Part shown: in pieces, positions 1 through 7,279 of the stretch | How the letters are laid out: each line of letters starts with the position of its first letter | How positions within the stretch are numbered: position 1 is the stretch's first letter | Assembly (NCBI GenBank): GCA_004212135.1 | Contig: RXIE01000035.1 | Span: 1-11,979 of the forward strand | Direction of reading: 5' to 3' | DNA length: 11,979 nt | DNA from: Candidatus Methanophagales archaeon ANME-1-THS | GTDB taxonomy: Archaea; Halobacteriota; Syntropharchaeia; Alkanophagales; Methanospirareceae | Made by a program: the position numbers and the translations under genes | The notes under the pieces: model-generated | Database searches by the model: none | Seen by the model: the letters and a program-made list of their open reading frames with translations, nothing else | Told to the model about the DNA's origin: nothing

Positions 1-972
1 ACCACCGATCATTCCTATTATCGCGCATTCGGCGAGAAAGAGCTTTATAATATCAGAATCCGATGCCCCCAGCGCCTTCGAGAGCCCTATCTCCTTCGTT
101 CGCTCGTAAACCGAGATGAGCATCGTGTTCACCACCATGAGCGCACCAACAATGAGCGAGATCCCTGAGAAGAAGCCTAAGACCAGTGTTATTGCGACCA
201 TGAGCCGGTTCACCTCATCAATTATGTCCTGTGCGGAGAGCGCGATCAACCCCTGTGCCTTGATCTGCTCACGGACCGAAGCGGCATGCGCAGGGTCGTC
301 CACTTTTACCCAGAGCCCATCATACGCATCCTTCTCATCCAGCTCCCTCGCCTTTACCATGCTCATGAACGCCTGGTTGTCATGCTCATCACCGCCCGAT
401 TTCAGGATACCAACGACCTTAAACGTCGTCGTTTTATCAGTCGGACGACCTTCTTCGCCATACAGCCTGAGCTTCACCACAAACACATCACCGGGTCCTA
501 TATCCTCGATCAGGGCTAATCGTTTCGCAACATCGTAGCCCAGCACGAGCTCGGTCTGCGCCTCGTTTCCACCAAACCACTCTCCTTGCTCCAATTGGAG
601 CGCGCGGCCATGAATCTGCCTGTACTCAGGTGTTATTCCCTTAACCGCGAGATACGTATTATTCAGCGTGACATACGAGTCCTGCATGAATGGTGCTACG
701 ACGAGGACATGCTCCGCGGTTTTAATCCCTTCGAGTTTCGATTCGGTGATCAGGGTAACTCCCCCTCCTTCCTGCGTACCTGCCGAGACCTCGATCGTGG
801 TCAGATCGTGCGAGGCTTTGATCTGCTCAACCGCGCGAACGCGAATCCCCTCGCCGAGCGAGGTCACGCCAATCACGGCTGCGACTCCGATCGCGATCCC
901 CAGCACGACGAGAACCACGCGCAATTTCTTCCTCAGTAATTGCCGCCCGGCCAACGAAAGGAGCTCGTTCAT
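1..972 (-). CDS. MacB/FtsX-type ABC transporter permease (3' end cut by window edge)
   Basis: Membrane subunit of a MacB/LolC-like ABC system. The first 324 residues are visible, starting MNELLSLAGRQLLRKKLRVV; the frame is open to base 1, so the C-terminus lies outside. An amphipathic basic N-terminus is followed by a first membrane helix (about 17-40, VLVVLGIAIGVAAVIGVTSL), an extracytoplasmic MacB core-like domain (about 45-250), then the FtsX part with a helix around 255-280 and the family motif VYERTKEIGLSKALGAS after it. The visible part stops inside the next helix (AECAIIGMIGG). The ATG lies 2 nt from the stop of the upstream ATPase gene, so the two are surely co-transcribed and probably translationally coupled. 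It is more diverged from the two permeases at 8358-10817 than those are from each other. Substrate unknown. Confidence 0.93.
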   Translation of the reverse strand, partial: MNELLSLAGRQLLRKKLRVVLVVLGIAIGVAAVIGVTSLGEGIRVRAVEQIKASHDLTTIEVSAGTQEGGGVTLITESKLEGIKTAEHVLVVAPFMQDSYVTLNNTYLAVKGITPEYRQIHGRALQLEQGEWFGGNEAQTELVLGYDVAKRLALIEDIGPGDVFVVKLRLYGEEGRPTDKTTTFKVVGILKSGGDEHDNQAFMSMVKARELDEKDAYDGLWVKVDDPAHAASVREQIKAQGLIALSAQDIIDEVNRLMVAITLVLGFFSGISLIVGALMVVNTMLISVYERTKEIGLSKALGASDSDIIKLFLAECAIIGMIGG

Positions 973-973
973 C

Positions 974-1645
974 CTACTGGAGCCTCCCATCCCTGATTCT
1001 AATAACTCTGCTTATCCGCTCCGCCGCTTCCAGATCATGCGTCACCATGATGATATTCTTCCCCTCCTCATCGTTCAATCGCTTGAGCAGGTCCAATATG
1101 CTTTTTCCGGTCCTGGAATCGAGGTTACCGGTCGGTTCGTCCGCAAGGATCAGTTTCGGGTCATTGGCACGCGCTCGAGCGATGCCCACCCGCTGCAGCT
1201 CTCCGCCCGAGAGTTCAGAGGGGAGATGCCGGGCTCGCTTCTCCAAACCCACCAGGTCTAATAACCTCCTCGCCTTCTCTTCTCGTTCGCGCTTGCTCTT
1301 GCCCCCTTTGTTGAAATACATTGGATATTCCACATTCTCGACCGCATTCAGCGTCGGGATCAAATTAAATGCCTGGAAGACAAAGCCCACAAATGTCCGC
1401 CGCAGACTCACCAACAACTTCTTATGGCTAAAATCAACGCGCATACCGTTTAGATAAACATCGCCCTTCGTGGGCACGTCCAGGCATCCGATGATATGCA
1501 AAAGCGTGGACTTGCCTGATCCCGAGGGACCTACAACAGAGATAAACTCACCTGCTTCCATCGCCAGGTCCACACCATCCAGTGCCACGACCTGTTCCTT
1601 ACCCATCCAGTAATATTTGGTTAAGTCCCGTGTTACCACTGTCAT
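974..1645 (-). CDS. ABC transporter ATP-binding protein, LolD/MacB family
   Basis: Nucleotide-binding subunit (223 aa) that powers the adjacent permease; cytoplasmic, at the inner face of the membrane. All ABC motifs are visible: Walker A GPSGSGKST at 39-47, Q-loop Gln91 (FVFQAFNLIPT), signature LSGGELQRVGIARA at 145-158, Walker B LILADEP at 165-171, D-loop NLDS at 174-177 and switch His203 (VTHD). The signature has Glu-Leu where this subfamily usually has Gln-Gln or Glu-Gln, a mild variant. Length is normal for stand-alone LolD-type ATPases. The ATG follows the DUF3344 gene stop after 3 nt, and the permease begins 1 nt after this stop, placing it third in a four-gene operon. Family is secure; transported substrate is not predictable. 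Confidence 0.96.
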   Translation of the reverse strand: MTVVTRDLTKYYWMGKEQVVALDGVDLAMEAGEFISVVGPSGSGKSTLLHIIGCLDVPTKGDVYLNGMRVDFSHKKLLVSLRRTFVGFVFQAFNLIPTLNAVENVEYPMYFNKGGKSKREREEKARRLLDLVGLEKRARHLPSELSGGELQRVGIARARANDPKLILADEPTGNLDSRTGKSILDLLKRLNDEEGKNIIMVTHDLEAAERISRVIRIRDGRLQ

Positions 1646-1648
1646 GGG

Positions 1649-2671
1649 TTATTTCTTCTCGCTCTCCTCGCTCAGCTCGACCACGAGCAGGGCATTCGTC
1701 ACCATCATGTAATCGTGATTGTCCTGAATCGCAGCGAAATTGTTCGATGTCTTCAGATAAGCAGTCACATCGCGCTGATCAATGGCGATCTGGAGCGTCT
1801 CTGTTGCGATATACACGTCACTCCAGATTCCTCCACCATAGCCGAACAATAATCTGAGCAGGCTCTTGAGGAACGGGAGATGAGTAAGCCACCCGATTTC
1901 CTCATTGAAGTAAAGCACGTTATGTGCTGTCTCCCCACGCTGTATATAGCCACCCGAGGGGACGATGGTTATCAGCTGCGCCCTCTTCACCCTTTTTAAG
2001 TCCAGGTCACCCTCAAAGTAGATCCGGCTCGTCGCCATCTCCGGCGTGATGCCGTAATCCGCATAGATCATATCGCACCCCTCGGTGATCCAATATGCAA
2101 TCCTCGGGCAAGCCTGATCGTGCTCCGCGCACTCGTAGAGCAGTAATAACCCGATTCCCTGCAGGCTGAACGTGCTGCCATTCACATCCTCGTTCGTTAT
2201 GGTAACCGAATACGAATTGCCAGCTTCACGTAATTCGAGATGGCACTCGTAGACCGTAACACCGGAAAAGTAATCGTATCGCCCCACAAATCCTTTTGTA
2301 TCCGTATAAAGAGTGACGAAGCTCGGCGTGGTACCTGAGGCCCCGATACCCATCGTTGGATACACGCCCACATTCTCGCGTTGACTCCAGACCCAGTAGA
2401 CATAAAGCCTGGCTACCTGCACCTCCTTCGAGCCCATACCCGTAAGATCAAAATTGACCGTGTAGGTCTCATTATACCTTAGCTGGCCACTGTAGCGGCT
2501 GTCACCCAGGGTAAAGAGTACCCCGCCCCTCAGTTCATCATGCATAACAGTATGGAGCGGTTTATCGCCTGCGTATGACCCTGATCCGAGTGGAAGCTGA
2601 TGAGTAACCAGGAGAAGGATAATCACCATGATGCATAACCCCTTAGAACGCAAAGGTGATCTCAGCGTCAT
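1649..2671 (-). CDS. DUF3344-type secreted surface protein
   Basis: About 340 aa, exported. From ATG 2671 it begins MTLRSPLRSKGLCIMVIILL, a basic N-region plus hydrophobic core (about 13-27), i.e. a signal peptide or uncleaved anchor with a possible cut near GSGS/YAG. The mature part is a beta-rich DUF3344-like domain sharing the pattern of its upstream neighbour (ARLYVYWVW here, ARLYVGVWG there; IAYWITEG here, ITYWVADG there). No CARDB domain or C-terminal helix is present. An in-frame extension to 2779 exists, but 2671 is preferred because a GGAGGG ribosome site lies 6 nt before it; it overlaps the upstream gene by 29 nt, which suggests translational coupling. ATG 2629, inside the signal region, is a weaker alternative. 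Function unknown; its place directly before the ABC ATPase suggests a role with that transporter. Confidence 0.85.
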   Translation of the reverse strand: MTLRSPLRSKGLCIMVIILLLVTHQLPLGSGSYAGDKPLHTVMHDELRGGVLFTLGDSRYSGQLRYNETYTVNFDLTGMGSKEVQVARLYVYWVWSQRENVGVYPTMGIGASGTTPSFVTLYTDTKGFVGRYDYFSGVTVYECHLELREAGNSYSVTITNEDVNGSTFSLQGIGLLLLYECAEHDQACPRIAYWITEGCDMIYADYGITPEMATSRIYFEGDLDLKRVKRAQLITIVPSGGYIQRGETAHNVLYFNEEIGWLTHLPFLKSLLRLLFGYGGGIWSDVYIATETLQIAIDQRDVTAYLKTSNNFAAIQDNHDYMMVTNALLVVELSEESEKK

Positions 2672-4424
2672 TATTATCCCTCCTGGACTCTTGTACTGCC
2701 CTTTTCTCATCTGCCACTGCACGTATGCTGTGTGTACCTTCTGCCACCACGATCTGGAATTGTTCAAGTACCGATGCACCGCCTTCTAACTTCTCTATCT
2801 CTTTGGTCACACTCTTCTCGCCATCTATAAAGAGCGAAAGCTCAAAATTCCGCGCCATTGCTTCTCCCTCGTTCTTTATCTCCACGGGTACCGAATAGCT
2901 GAGCATACGAACGCGCGGGTGCTCTTCACCGACTCGTTCCTCGACGCAACCGGTTATGAGCAGAGCTAAACAGAGCACCACGAGAAGTGTGGACAATCTC
3001 CTTTTTTTACAGCGCCCGGGTCTCATCATGAACACTGAGAGTATCCCGAGCAGCAAGCCGCCCCCGGCGATCGTCATGGAACCTGCCCGGGCCTCGTTCG
3101 CCACGGGAGTTAAAATTCGCACGGAGAGGTCAGCGTTACGCATCACATACACCTCGGCATTGAGCGCATTATTCTTCTCGTTAAGTTCCTGAACAGCGTT
3201 CCCAGGGTCAACTTCTGCATTGATCATGTACGTACCTGATGCTGCCGTCCAGGGAATAGCGACGCGCCGAATACCACTGGCGTCCATCTGAATGACATCC
3301 GAATAGAGGACGGAGTTATTAACGAGGATCCTGAGTTCAAGGTCGTCGGAATACACTCGACCGGTATTGGTAATCACCGCAGTGAGCAGGTTCTCGCCTT
3401 CGGTCAGGTTCGCGTGCAGGAGCTCGACCATGAAGTCCGGTGCGGTCTTTTCAATCGTACGGTGCTCGAGTACAAGAACTGCGAGGACCGGATGGAGATA
3501 ATACTCGCCTTCCTGATTGCCTTCGTCATCCACATCGATCACTCCATCGCCGTTGAGATCAAGGCCCCTGAGGAACCGAATGCTGTTCTCGGCCTGAATG
3601 TAGGGAGTAACCACAAAGGTTTTGAGATCAATCCCATAGGTCTCGCCGTCCGCGTTATTCGCCACGTCACTACCGCCGATAAGCTGCCCATTAAACTCCA
3701 GATAGTCCGGCTCACCCGGGTTACCTGCGAGGTATACCACGGCCAGCCGTGCCGATTCGACATTCTGGGGATTAATCGCACCGTTAAATTGCACTGATGC
3801 GACATCGTTCAGCGTGGGTATCGTGCCTGCCCAGCCTTTCCCGTGGAGATTGGGATTTCCATCTGCGACCCAGTAGGTAATTTCAGGCGCATCGGAGCTC
3901 TCATAGATCGCGACAAGAATAATGCCGTAGACCCTGCCATCAAGTTTATTGCCCCGTTCACCCCGGCTCGTATTCGCTCTCCCCGTGTTAAGCCCGGGTA
4001 GCACCGTATCCGTCACATCGTAAAAGGTCCAGTAGACACCATGACCAGAGCAATAGACCTGGGGATTGGTATCCGCAACACCATGGAGGGGAGTTTTACC
4101 AAGATCATGCCCATTGAAGGTCGTCTGCACCCAGCCCTCATAGCGCTCCGTGCCGCCCCAGACGCCGACGTAAAGCCGCGCCCACCTGACCGTGATCTTG
4201 TCTGGCAGTTCAAACATCTGCTCATAGGGTGGGAAACCGAGTCCACGCGCCTCACTGATATACACGCCACCTTTAAAGGTGCCATGAGCCACCAGATCGA
4301 GCTTGTCCGGGTACGGCACGCCATCAAACGAATAGAGCGCGCCCGCGGTGTGCACGGCGAGTATGATGCCCAGCATCGCGAGCCCGGCGAGGAGGAAGTT
4401 CTTGTGATTCATCTGTCGACACAT
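2643..4424 (-). CDS. DUF3344-CARDB surface protein with internal membrane hairpin and lipobox-like Cys
   Basis: 593 aa from ATG 4424 (589 from ATG 4412, MNHKNFLLAGLAML). Domains in order: signal peptide (about 5-30); DUF3344-like beta-rich region (about 31-322) with a calcium-loop-like LDLNGDGVIDVDD (288-300); first CARDB domain (about 328-428, typical ending VQELNEKNNALNAEVYV); membrane helix 449-467; basic turn RPGRCKKRR (468-476); second helix (477-492) ending in LLITGC, lipobox-like at Cys493; second CARDB-like domain (about 500-593, ending AVQESRRDNND). CARDB domains are cell-adhesion-type Ig-like folds common on archaeal surfaces. Predicted topology: both soluble parts outside, the basic turn inside. 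Alternatively the last 128 residues descend from a separate lipoprotein gene (internal ATGs at 3029 and 3026). First gene of the operon; no clear Shine-Dalgarno, and a TATA-like element about 25 bp upstream of 4424 fits a leaderless message. Substrate or partner unknown. Confidence 0.88.
   Translation of the reverse strand: MCRQMNHKNFLLAGLAMLGIILAVHTAGALYSFDGVPYPDKLDLVAHGTFKGGVYISEARGLGFPPYEQMFELPDKITVRWARLYVGVWGGTERYEGWVQTTFNGHDLGKTPLHGVADTNPQVYCSGHGVYWTFYDVTDTVLPGLNTGRANTSRGERGNKLDGRVYGIILVAIYESSDAPEITYWVADGNPNLHGKGWAGTIPTLNDVASVQFNGAINPQNVESARLAVVYLAGNPGEPDYLEFNGQLIGGSDVANNADGETYGIDLKTFVVTPYIQAENSIRFLRGLDLNGDGVIDVDDEGNQEGEYYLHPVLAVLVLEHRTIEKTAPDFMVELLHANLTEGENLLTAVITNTGRVYSDDLELRILVNNSVLYSDVIQMDASGIRRVAIPWTAASGTYMINAEVDPGNAVQELNEKNNALNAEVYVMRNADLSVRILTPVANEARAGSMTIAGGGLLLGILSVFMMRPGRCKKRRLSTLLVVLCLALLITGCVEERVGEEHPRVRMLSYSVPVEIKNEGEAMARNFELSLFIDGEKSVTKEIEKLEGGASVLEQFQIVVAEGTHSIRAVADEKRAVQESRRDNNDAEITFAF
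2678..2683 (-). promoter_or_regulatory. Strong Shine-Dalgarno GGAGGG before the second DUF3344 gene
   Basis: On the minus strand GGAGGG is followed by a 6-nt spacer and ATG (2671-2669). It lies inside the last codons of the upstream gene, whose TAA is at 2643-2645. It decides the start of the downstream gene and indicates translation from a polycistronic message. Confidence 0.75.
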
Positions 4425-4443
4425 TTTTCGGGAAGGAAGTACT

Positions 4444-4454
4444 ACTTAAATATT
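4444..4454 (-). promoter_or_regulatory. Probable TATA box for the DUF3344-ABC operon
   Basis: The minus strand reads AATATTTAAGT here, centred about 25 bp upstream of ATG 4424. Archaeal transcription starts about 25 bp after the TATA centre, so the transcript would begin at or next to ATG 4424 (leaderless), or 12 nt before ATG 4412. A second, equally good AT-rich element lies 18 bp further upstream because of the tandem duplication. Confidence 0.5.
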
Positions 4455-4481
4455 AATAACTATTTAAATATTAATAACTAT
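4446..4481. repeat. Exact 18-bp tandem duplication in the divergent promoter region
   Basis: TTAAATATTAATAACTAT occurs at 4446-4463 and again at 4464-4481 with no mismatch. Each copy holds TTAAATATT, which resembles a TATA box in either direction, so the duplication gives duplicate promoter elements or a two-site operator between the minus-strand surface-protein operon (start 4424) and gltX (start 4560). The DNA around it is much more AT-rich than the genes. Confidence 0.9.
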
Positions 4482-4492
4482 TTTCAGGTTCA

Positions 4493-4500
4493 TATTAAAA
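4493..4500 (+). promoter_or_regulatory. Possible TATA box for gltX
   Basis: TATTAAAA lies 60 bp before the gltX ATG and would place the transcript start near 4522, leaving a leader of about 35-40 nt. Copy two of the tandem repeat (TTTAAATA at 4463-4470) is an alternative with a longer leader. No good Shine-Dalgarno is seen before the ATG (context CCGAGACGAATG). Confidence 0.35.
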
Positions 4501-4559
4501 ACCAATAGGAAGTTTTTTCTTACCAGAGCTCTTTCATAGAGAATATATCACCGAGACGA

Positions 4560-6353
4560 ATGGAAGAAGTAAGGGCAAGGATACGGAAATATGCATTGCA
4601 GAACGCCGTGCGGTATGAAAAATCGCCTAAAGCGGACGCCGTGCTGAAGAAACTGCTCGCAGAAGATCCTGAGTTGAGGAAAGCGGCAAATCTACTCACC
4701 GCAGTGGTGAACGAGGAGGTACAGAGTATCGAGTCGATGAGCACGGACGAGCGTCTGGAAGAATTGACCCGGATCGCCCCGGAACTACTAGAAGAGTTAA
4801 TGGCAAAGGAGAAAGAAGCAAAACGTGCTGAAATCGGATTGCCCGAATTGCCCTATGCACGAGCTGAAAAGGTGGTGATGCGATTCGCACCCAATCCCAA
4901 CGGACCGGCAACACTGGGCAGTGCTCGCGGCATCATTCTCAATTCTGAATATGCCCGGATGTATAAGGGCACCTTCATTTTGAGGTTTGATGACACCGAT
5001 CCGTTAGTAAAGCGACCGTTAGTAGAAGCGTATGACTGGTATCTCGAGGATTGCGTATGGCTGCAGGCCGAGCCCGATGAGGTCGTCGTGGCTTCGGAAC
5101 GTATCGATTTGTATTATCCCTTCGCGGAGGACCTGATCAACCGAGGCGCTGCCTATGTCTGTTTCTGCCCTGCAGAGACCTTCAAAACGTATAAAGATCA
5201 GAAACTACCCTGCCCCCATCGGTCGGCCAGCATCAAAGAAAGTAGGGAGCAGTGGGAGAAGATGCTGAGCGGTGCGTACGAAGAGAAAGAAGCGGTGCTG
5301 CGAATTAAAACGGAGATTGAAAACCCGGATCCTGCGTTACGAGATTGGGTCGCATTCCGGATTTTGAAGCGGGAGCATCCCCGGGTTGGTGCTCGATATC
5401 AGGTCTGGCCAACGCTCGATTTCGAATCGGCGATTGAGGACCACCTGCTGGGCATCACCCATATCTTACGAGGAAAGGACCTCATGAAATCGGAACTGAA
5501 GCAGCGATATGTCTACGACCATCTTGGCTGGAGCTATCCCATAACCCTGCATTGGGGCAAGATAAAAGTGCAGGAGTTCGGTAAGTTCAGCACCTCGGAG
5601 CTCAGAAGGAGGATCGAAGCGGGTGAGTATGAAGGATGGGACGACCCTCGCCTCCCCACAGTACGAGCACTTCGCAGACGTGGTTTTAAGCCCGAAGCGA
5701 TCCGTAAGTTTTTTGTCTCTACCAGCTTCACGGAGACTGACATCGCGGTGAGCATGAAGAACCTGTATGCCGAGAACCGGAAGATGGTGGATGCGATCGC
5801 GCCACGATACTTCTTTGTGCATAATCCCGTAAAAATGCGGGTGGAGAACGGGCAATCGTTCGTGGCGAGGGCGTTGATGCATCCCGCACGTACTGAGTAT
5901 CGTGAGATCAAAACGGGCAATATTGTTTATATATGCGGTGATGATTTCGCGCAGCTGAAGGTGGGTGATCGAATCAGACTGAAATATCTCTGCACCGTGG
6001 AAATTACGCGCACACAGCCTTTGGAGGCAAAGGTTGTGCGGATCGAGCCACAGCAGGCACCACCTGAGATGCCCGTGATCCAATGGGCACCCTCGGACTG
6101 GATAAAAGTCCTGATAAAAAGACCGGATGAAAGCCCGTACAGGGCTCCCGGTAAAGCCCCTCCTGGGCTTACGGGGGCACGGGCAGAGCCCGTGATGGGG
6201 CAGAGCCCCACCATTGATGAAGGCATGGGCGAGCCGTTGATCGCCACGGAGCAGGGGAAGCTGGTTCAGTTCGAGCGATACGGCTTTGTCAGGATTGACT
6301 CGGTGGTGGAGAAAGAGACTGGTGCGGAGGTCGTGGCCTATTTCACGCATTGA
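4560..6353 (+). CDS. gltX: Glutamyl-tRNA synthetase, archaeal type
   Basis: Class I enzyme that charges tRNA-Glu with glutamate using ATP. Archaeal forms are usually non-discriminating and also make Glu-tRNA-Gln for the GatDE amidotransferase. 597 aa. Visible: archaeal N-terminal helical extension (1-100); catalytic Rossmann entry MRFAPNPNGPATLGSARG at 107-124, where the HIGH element reads TLGS; RFDDTDP at 142-148; a possible metal site CFC...CPH (Cys201, Cys203, Cys218, His220); LRGKDL at 303-308; the KMSKS equivalent GKFSTS at 341-346; then the GlnRS-like beta-barrel anticodon-binding region (about 415-597) ending in FERYGFVRIDSV near 571-582. The TLGS variant matches what I recall from Methanosarcina enzymes, so it does not imply loss of function. 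Odd: about 26 residues (525-550) rich in Pro, Gly and Ala, encoded by a run of hairpins, interrupt the C-terminal barrel. First gene of the plus-strand group, diverging from the surface-protein operon. Confidence 0.96.
   Translation: MEEVRARIRKYALQNAVRYEKSPKADAVLKKLLAEDPELRKAANLLTAVVNEEVQSIESMSTDERLEELTRIAPELLEELMAKEKEAKRAEIGLPELPYARAEKVVMRFAPNPNGPATLGSARGIILNSEYARMYKGTFILRFDDTDPLVKRPLVEAYDWYLEDCVWLQAEPDEVVVASERIDLYYPFAEDLINRGAAYVCFCPAETFKTYKDQKLPCPHRSASIKESREQWEKMLSGAYEEKEAVLRIKTEIENPDPALRDWVAFRILKREHPRVGARYQVWPTLDFESAIEDHLLGITHILRGKDLMKSELKQRYVYDHLGWSYPITLHWGKIKVQEFGKFSTSELRRRIEAGEYEGWDDPRLPTVRALRRRGFKPEAIRKFFVSTSFTETDIAVSMKNLYAENRKMVDAIAPRYFFVHNPVKMRVENGQSFVARALMHPARTEYREIKTGNIVYICGDDFAQLKVGDRIRLKYLCTVEITRTQPLEAKVVRIEPQQAPPEMPVIQWAPSDWIKVLIKRPDESPYRAPGKAPPGLTGARAEPVMGQSPTIDEGMGEPLIATEQGKLVQFERYGFVRIDSVVEKETGAEVVAYFTH
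6132..6210. repeat. Cluster of four short hairpins inserted in frame in gltX
   Basis: Four consecutive inverted repeats: AGCCC/GGGCT (6132-6136, 6142-6146, loop 5); AAGCCC/GGGCTT (6154-6159, 6165-6170, loop 5, extendable with a bulged A); CACGGGC/GCCCGTG (6178-6184, 6188-6194, loop AGA); TGGGGC/GCCCCA (6196-6201, 6205-6210, loop AGA). GGGCAGAGCCC occurs twice (6181-6191, 6198-6208). The stretch is far more GC-rich than the rest of gltX and encodes S525 to about P550, between RPDE and TIDEGMGEP, which read as normal continuous family sequence without it. It looks like a mobile or expanding palindromic element tolerated within the reading frame. Confidence 0.75.
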
Positions 6354-6403
6354 GAAGCGATAAGATGGGTGAGTTTGAGTACGCTCTGATTAAAAACGAT
6401 AGG

Positions 6404-6411
6404 TTTTATAT
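6404..6411 (+). promoter_or_regulatory. TATA box of mtd
   Basis: TTTTATAT lies in the 92-nt gap between gltX and mtd, centred about 38 bp before the mtd ATG (6446). Starting about 25 bp downstream would give a leader near 12-14 nt. This indicates that mtd is transcribed independently of gltX, as expected for a highly expressed C1-pathway gene. Confidence 0.6.
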
Positions 6412-6445
6412 CTCGTGGCGACCTACCCATAATGCGTGATCTTTG

Positions 6446-7276
6446 ATGGTCGTAAAAATTGGTTTTGTGAAATTAGGCAATATAGGGACTTCACGAATCG
6501 TGGATTTGCTGCTGGACGAACGAGCTGATCGGGAGGATATCGACGTTCGCGTCTTAGGAACAGGGGCGAAATTGACACCAGAGAGTGCGCCTGACACCGC
6601 TCGCTTACTGGACTGGAATCCTGATTTCGTCGTGGTGAGCAGCCCGAATGCGGCACTCCCAGGACCGAAACAGGCACGTGAGATGGTGAAGGCGAAGGGT
6701 AAACCGTGTATCGTGATATCAGATGCACCGGCAAAAAAGGCGGTGGATGAGCTCAAGGAGAAGGGCTTTGGCTATATCATCATACCGGGTGACCCGATGA
6801 TCGGTGCGCGGCGTGAGTTTCTCGATCCCGTCGAGATGAGCTTGTTCAATGTCGATGTGCTTGCGGTGCTGTCAATAACCGGGGTCGCACGAATGGTGCA
6901 GGAGGAGCTCGATAGCGTGATCGACCAGATCAAGAAGGGCGGGGCAGTAAAAGTACCACAGATCGTCGTTACGGCTGAGAATGCGGTCGAACGAGCACGA
7001 TTCTCAAATCCATATGCGAAGGCAAAAGCCATTGCTGCCTATAATATGGCAGAACGAGTCGCGGACATGGACGTGAAAGGCTGCTTCATGCTGAAAAACC
7101 CCGAGGAGTACATACCCATGGTCGCAGCGGCACACGAGCTGATAAGCGAAGCGGCACGGCTTGCAAAGGAGGCTCGGGAGATCGAAAAGCAGTCAGATAG
7201 CCTGGTTCGCATGCCTCACGCGAAAACCGGAGAGGTCCGGAAGAAGACGAAGTTAATGGAGAAGCCGGGTGCTTAG
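6446..7276 (+). CDS. mtd: F420-dependent methylenetetrahydromethanopterin dehydrogenase
   Basis: Reversibly reduces methenyl-H4MPT to methylene-H4MPT with reduced coenzyme F420; a cytoplasmic step of methanogenesis, or of reverse methanogenesis in ANME archaea. 276 aa, the usual family length. Diagnostic N-terminus VVKIGFVKLGNIGTSRIVDL followed by LLDERADREDIDVRVLGTGAKL, which is Mtd-specific; further family stretches are VVSSPNAALPGPKQAREM (about 71-88), IPGDPMIGARREFLDPVEM and the C-terminal AAHELISEAARLA. ATG 6446 is chosen over the TTG one codon upstream because it gives the canonical MVVKIG start. No Shine-Dalgarno is seen; with the TATA box at 6404 the leader is very short. Followed by a hairpin and long U-rich tract. 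No sequence oddity. This gene is the main taxonomic marker of the window. Confidence 0.97.
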   Translation: MVVKIGFVKLGNIGTSRIVDLLLDERADREDIDVRVLGTGAKLTPESAPDTARLLDWNPDFVVVSSPNAALPGPKQAREMVKAKGKPCIVISDAPAKKAVDELKEKGFGYIIIPGDPMIGARREFLDPVEMSLFNVDVLAVLSITGVARMVQEELDSVIDQIKKGGAVKVPQIVVTAENAVERARFSNPYAKAKAIAAYNMAERVADMDVKGCFMLKNPEEYIPMVAAAHELISEAARLAKEAREIEKQSDSLVRMPHAKTGEVRKKTKLMEKPGA

Positions 7277-7279
7277 CTG

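Noticed and set aside
2672..2779. N-terminal extension of the second DUF3344 protein (start at 2779)
   Set aside because: It overlaps the upstream gene by over 130 bp, lacks signal-peptide character and ignores the strong GGAGGG site placed for ATG 2671.
4542..4549. AATATATC as TATA box for gltX
   Set aside because: Only 11-18 bp before the ATG, so transcription would start inside the coding region.
5466..6350. A 294-codon minus-strand frame opposite gltX
   Set aside because: Antisense to a gene with clear family motifs; composition (many His, Arg, Leu) is typical of a shadow frame.
6443..6445. TTG as start codon of mtd
   Set aside because: The ATG immediately after it gives the family's canonical MVVKIG beginning.
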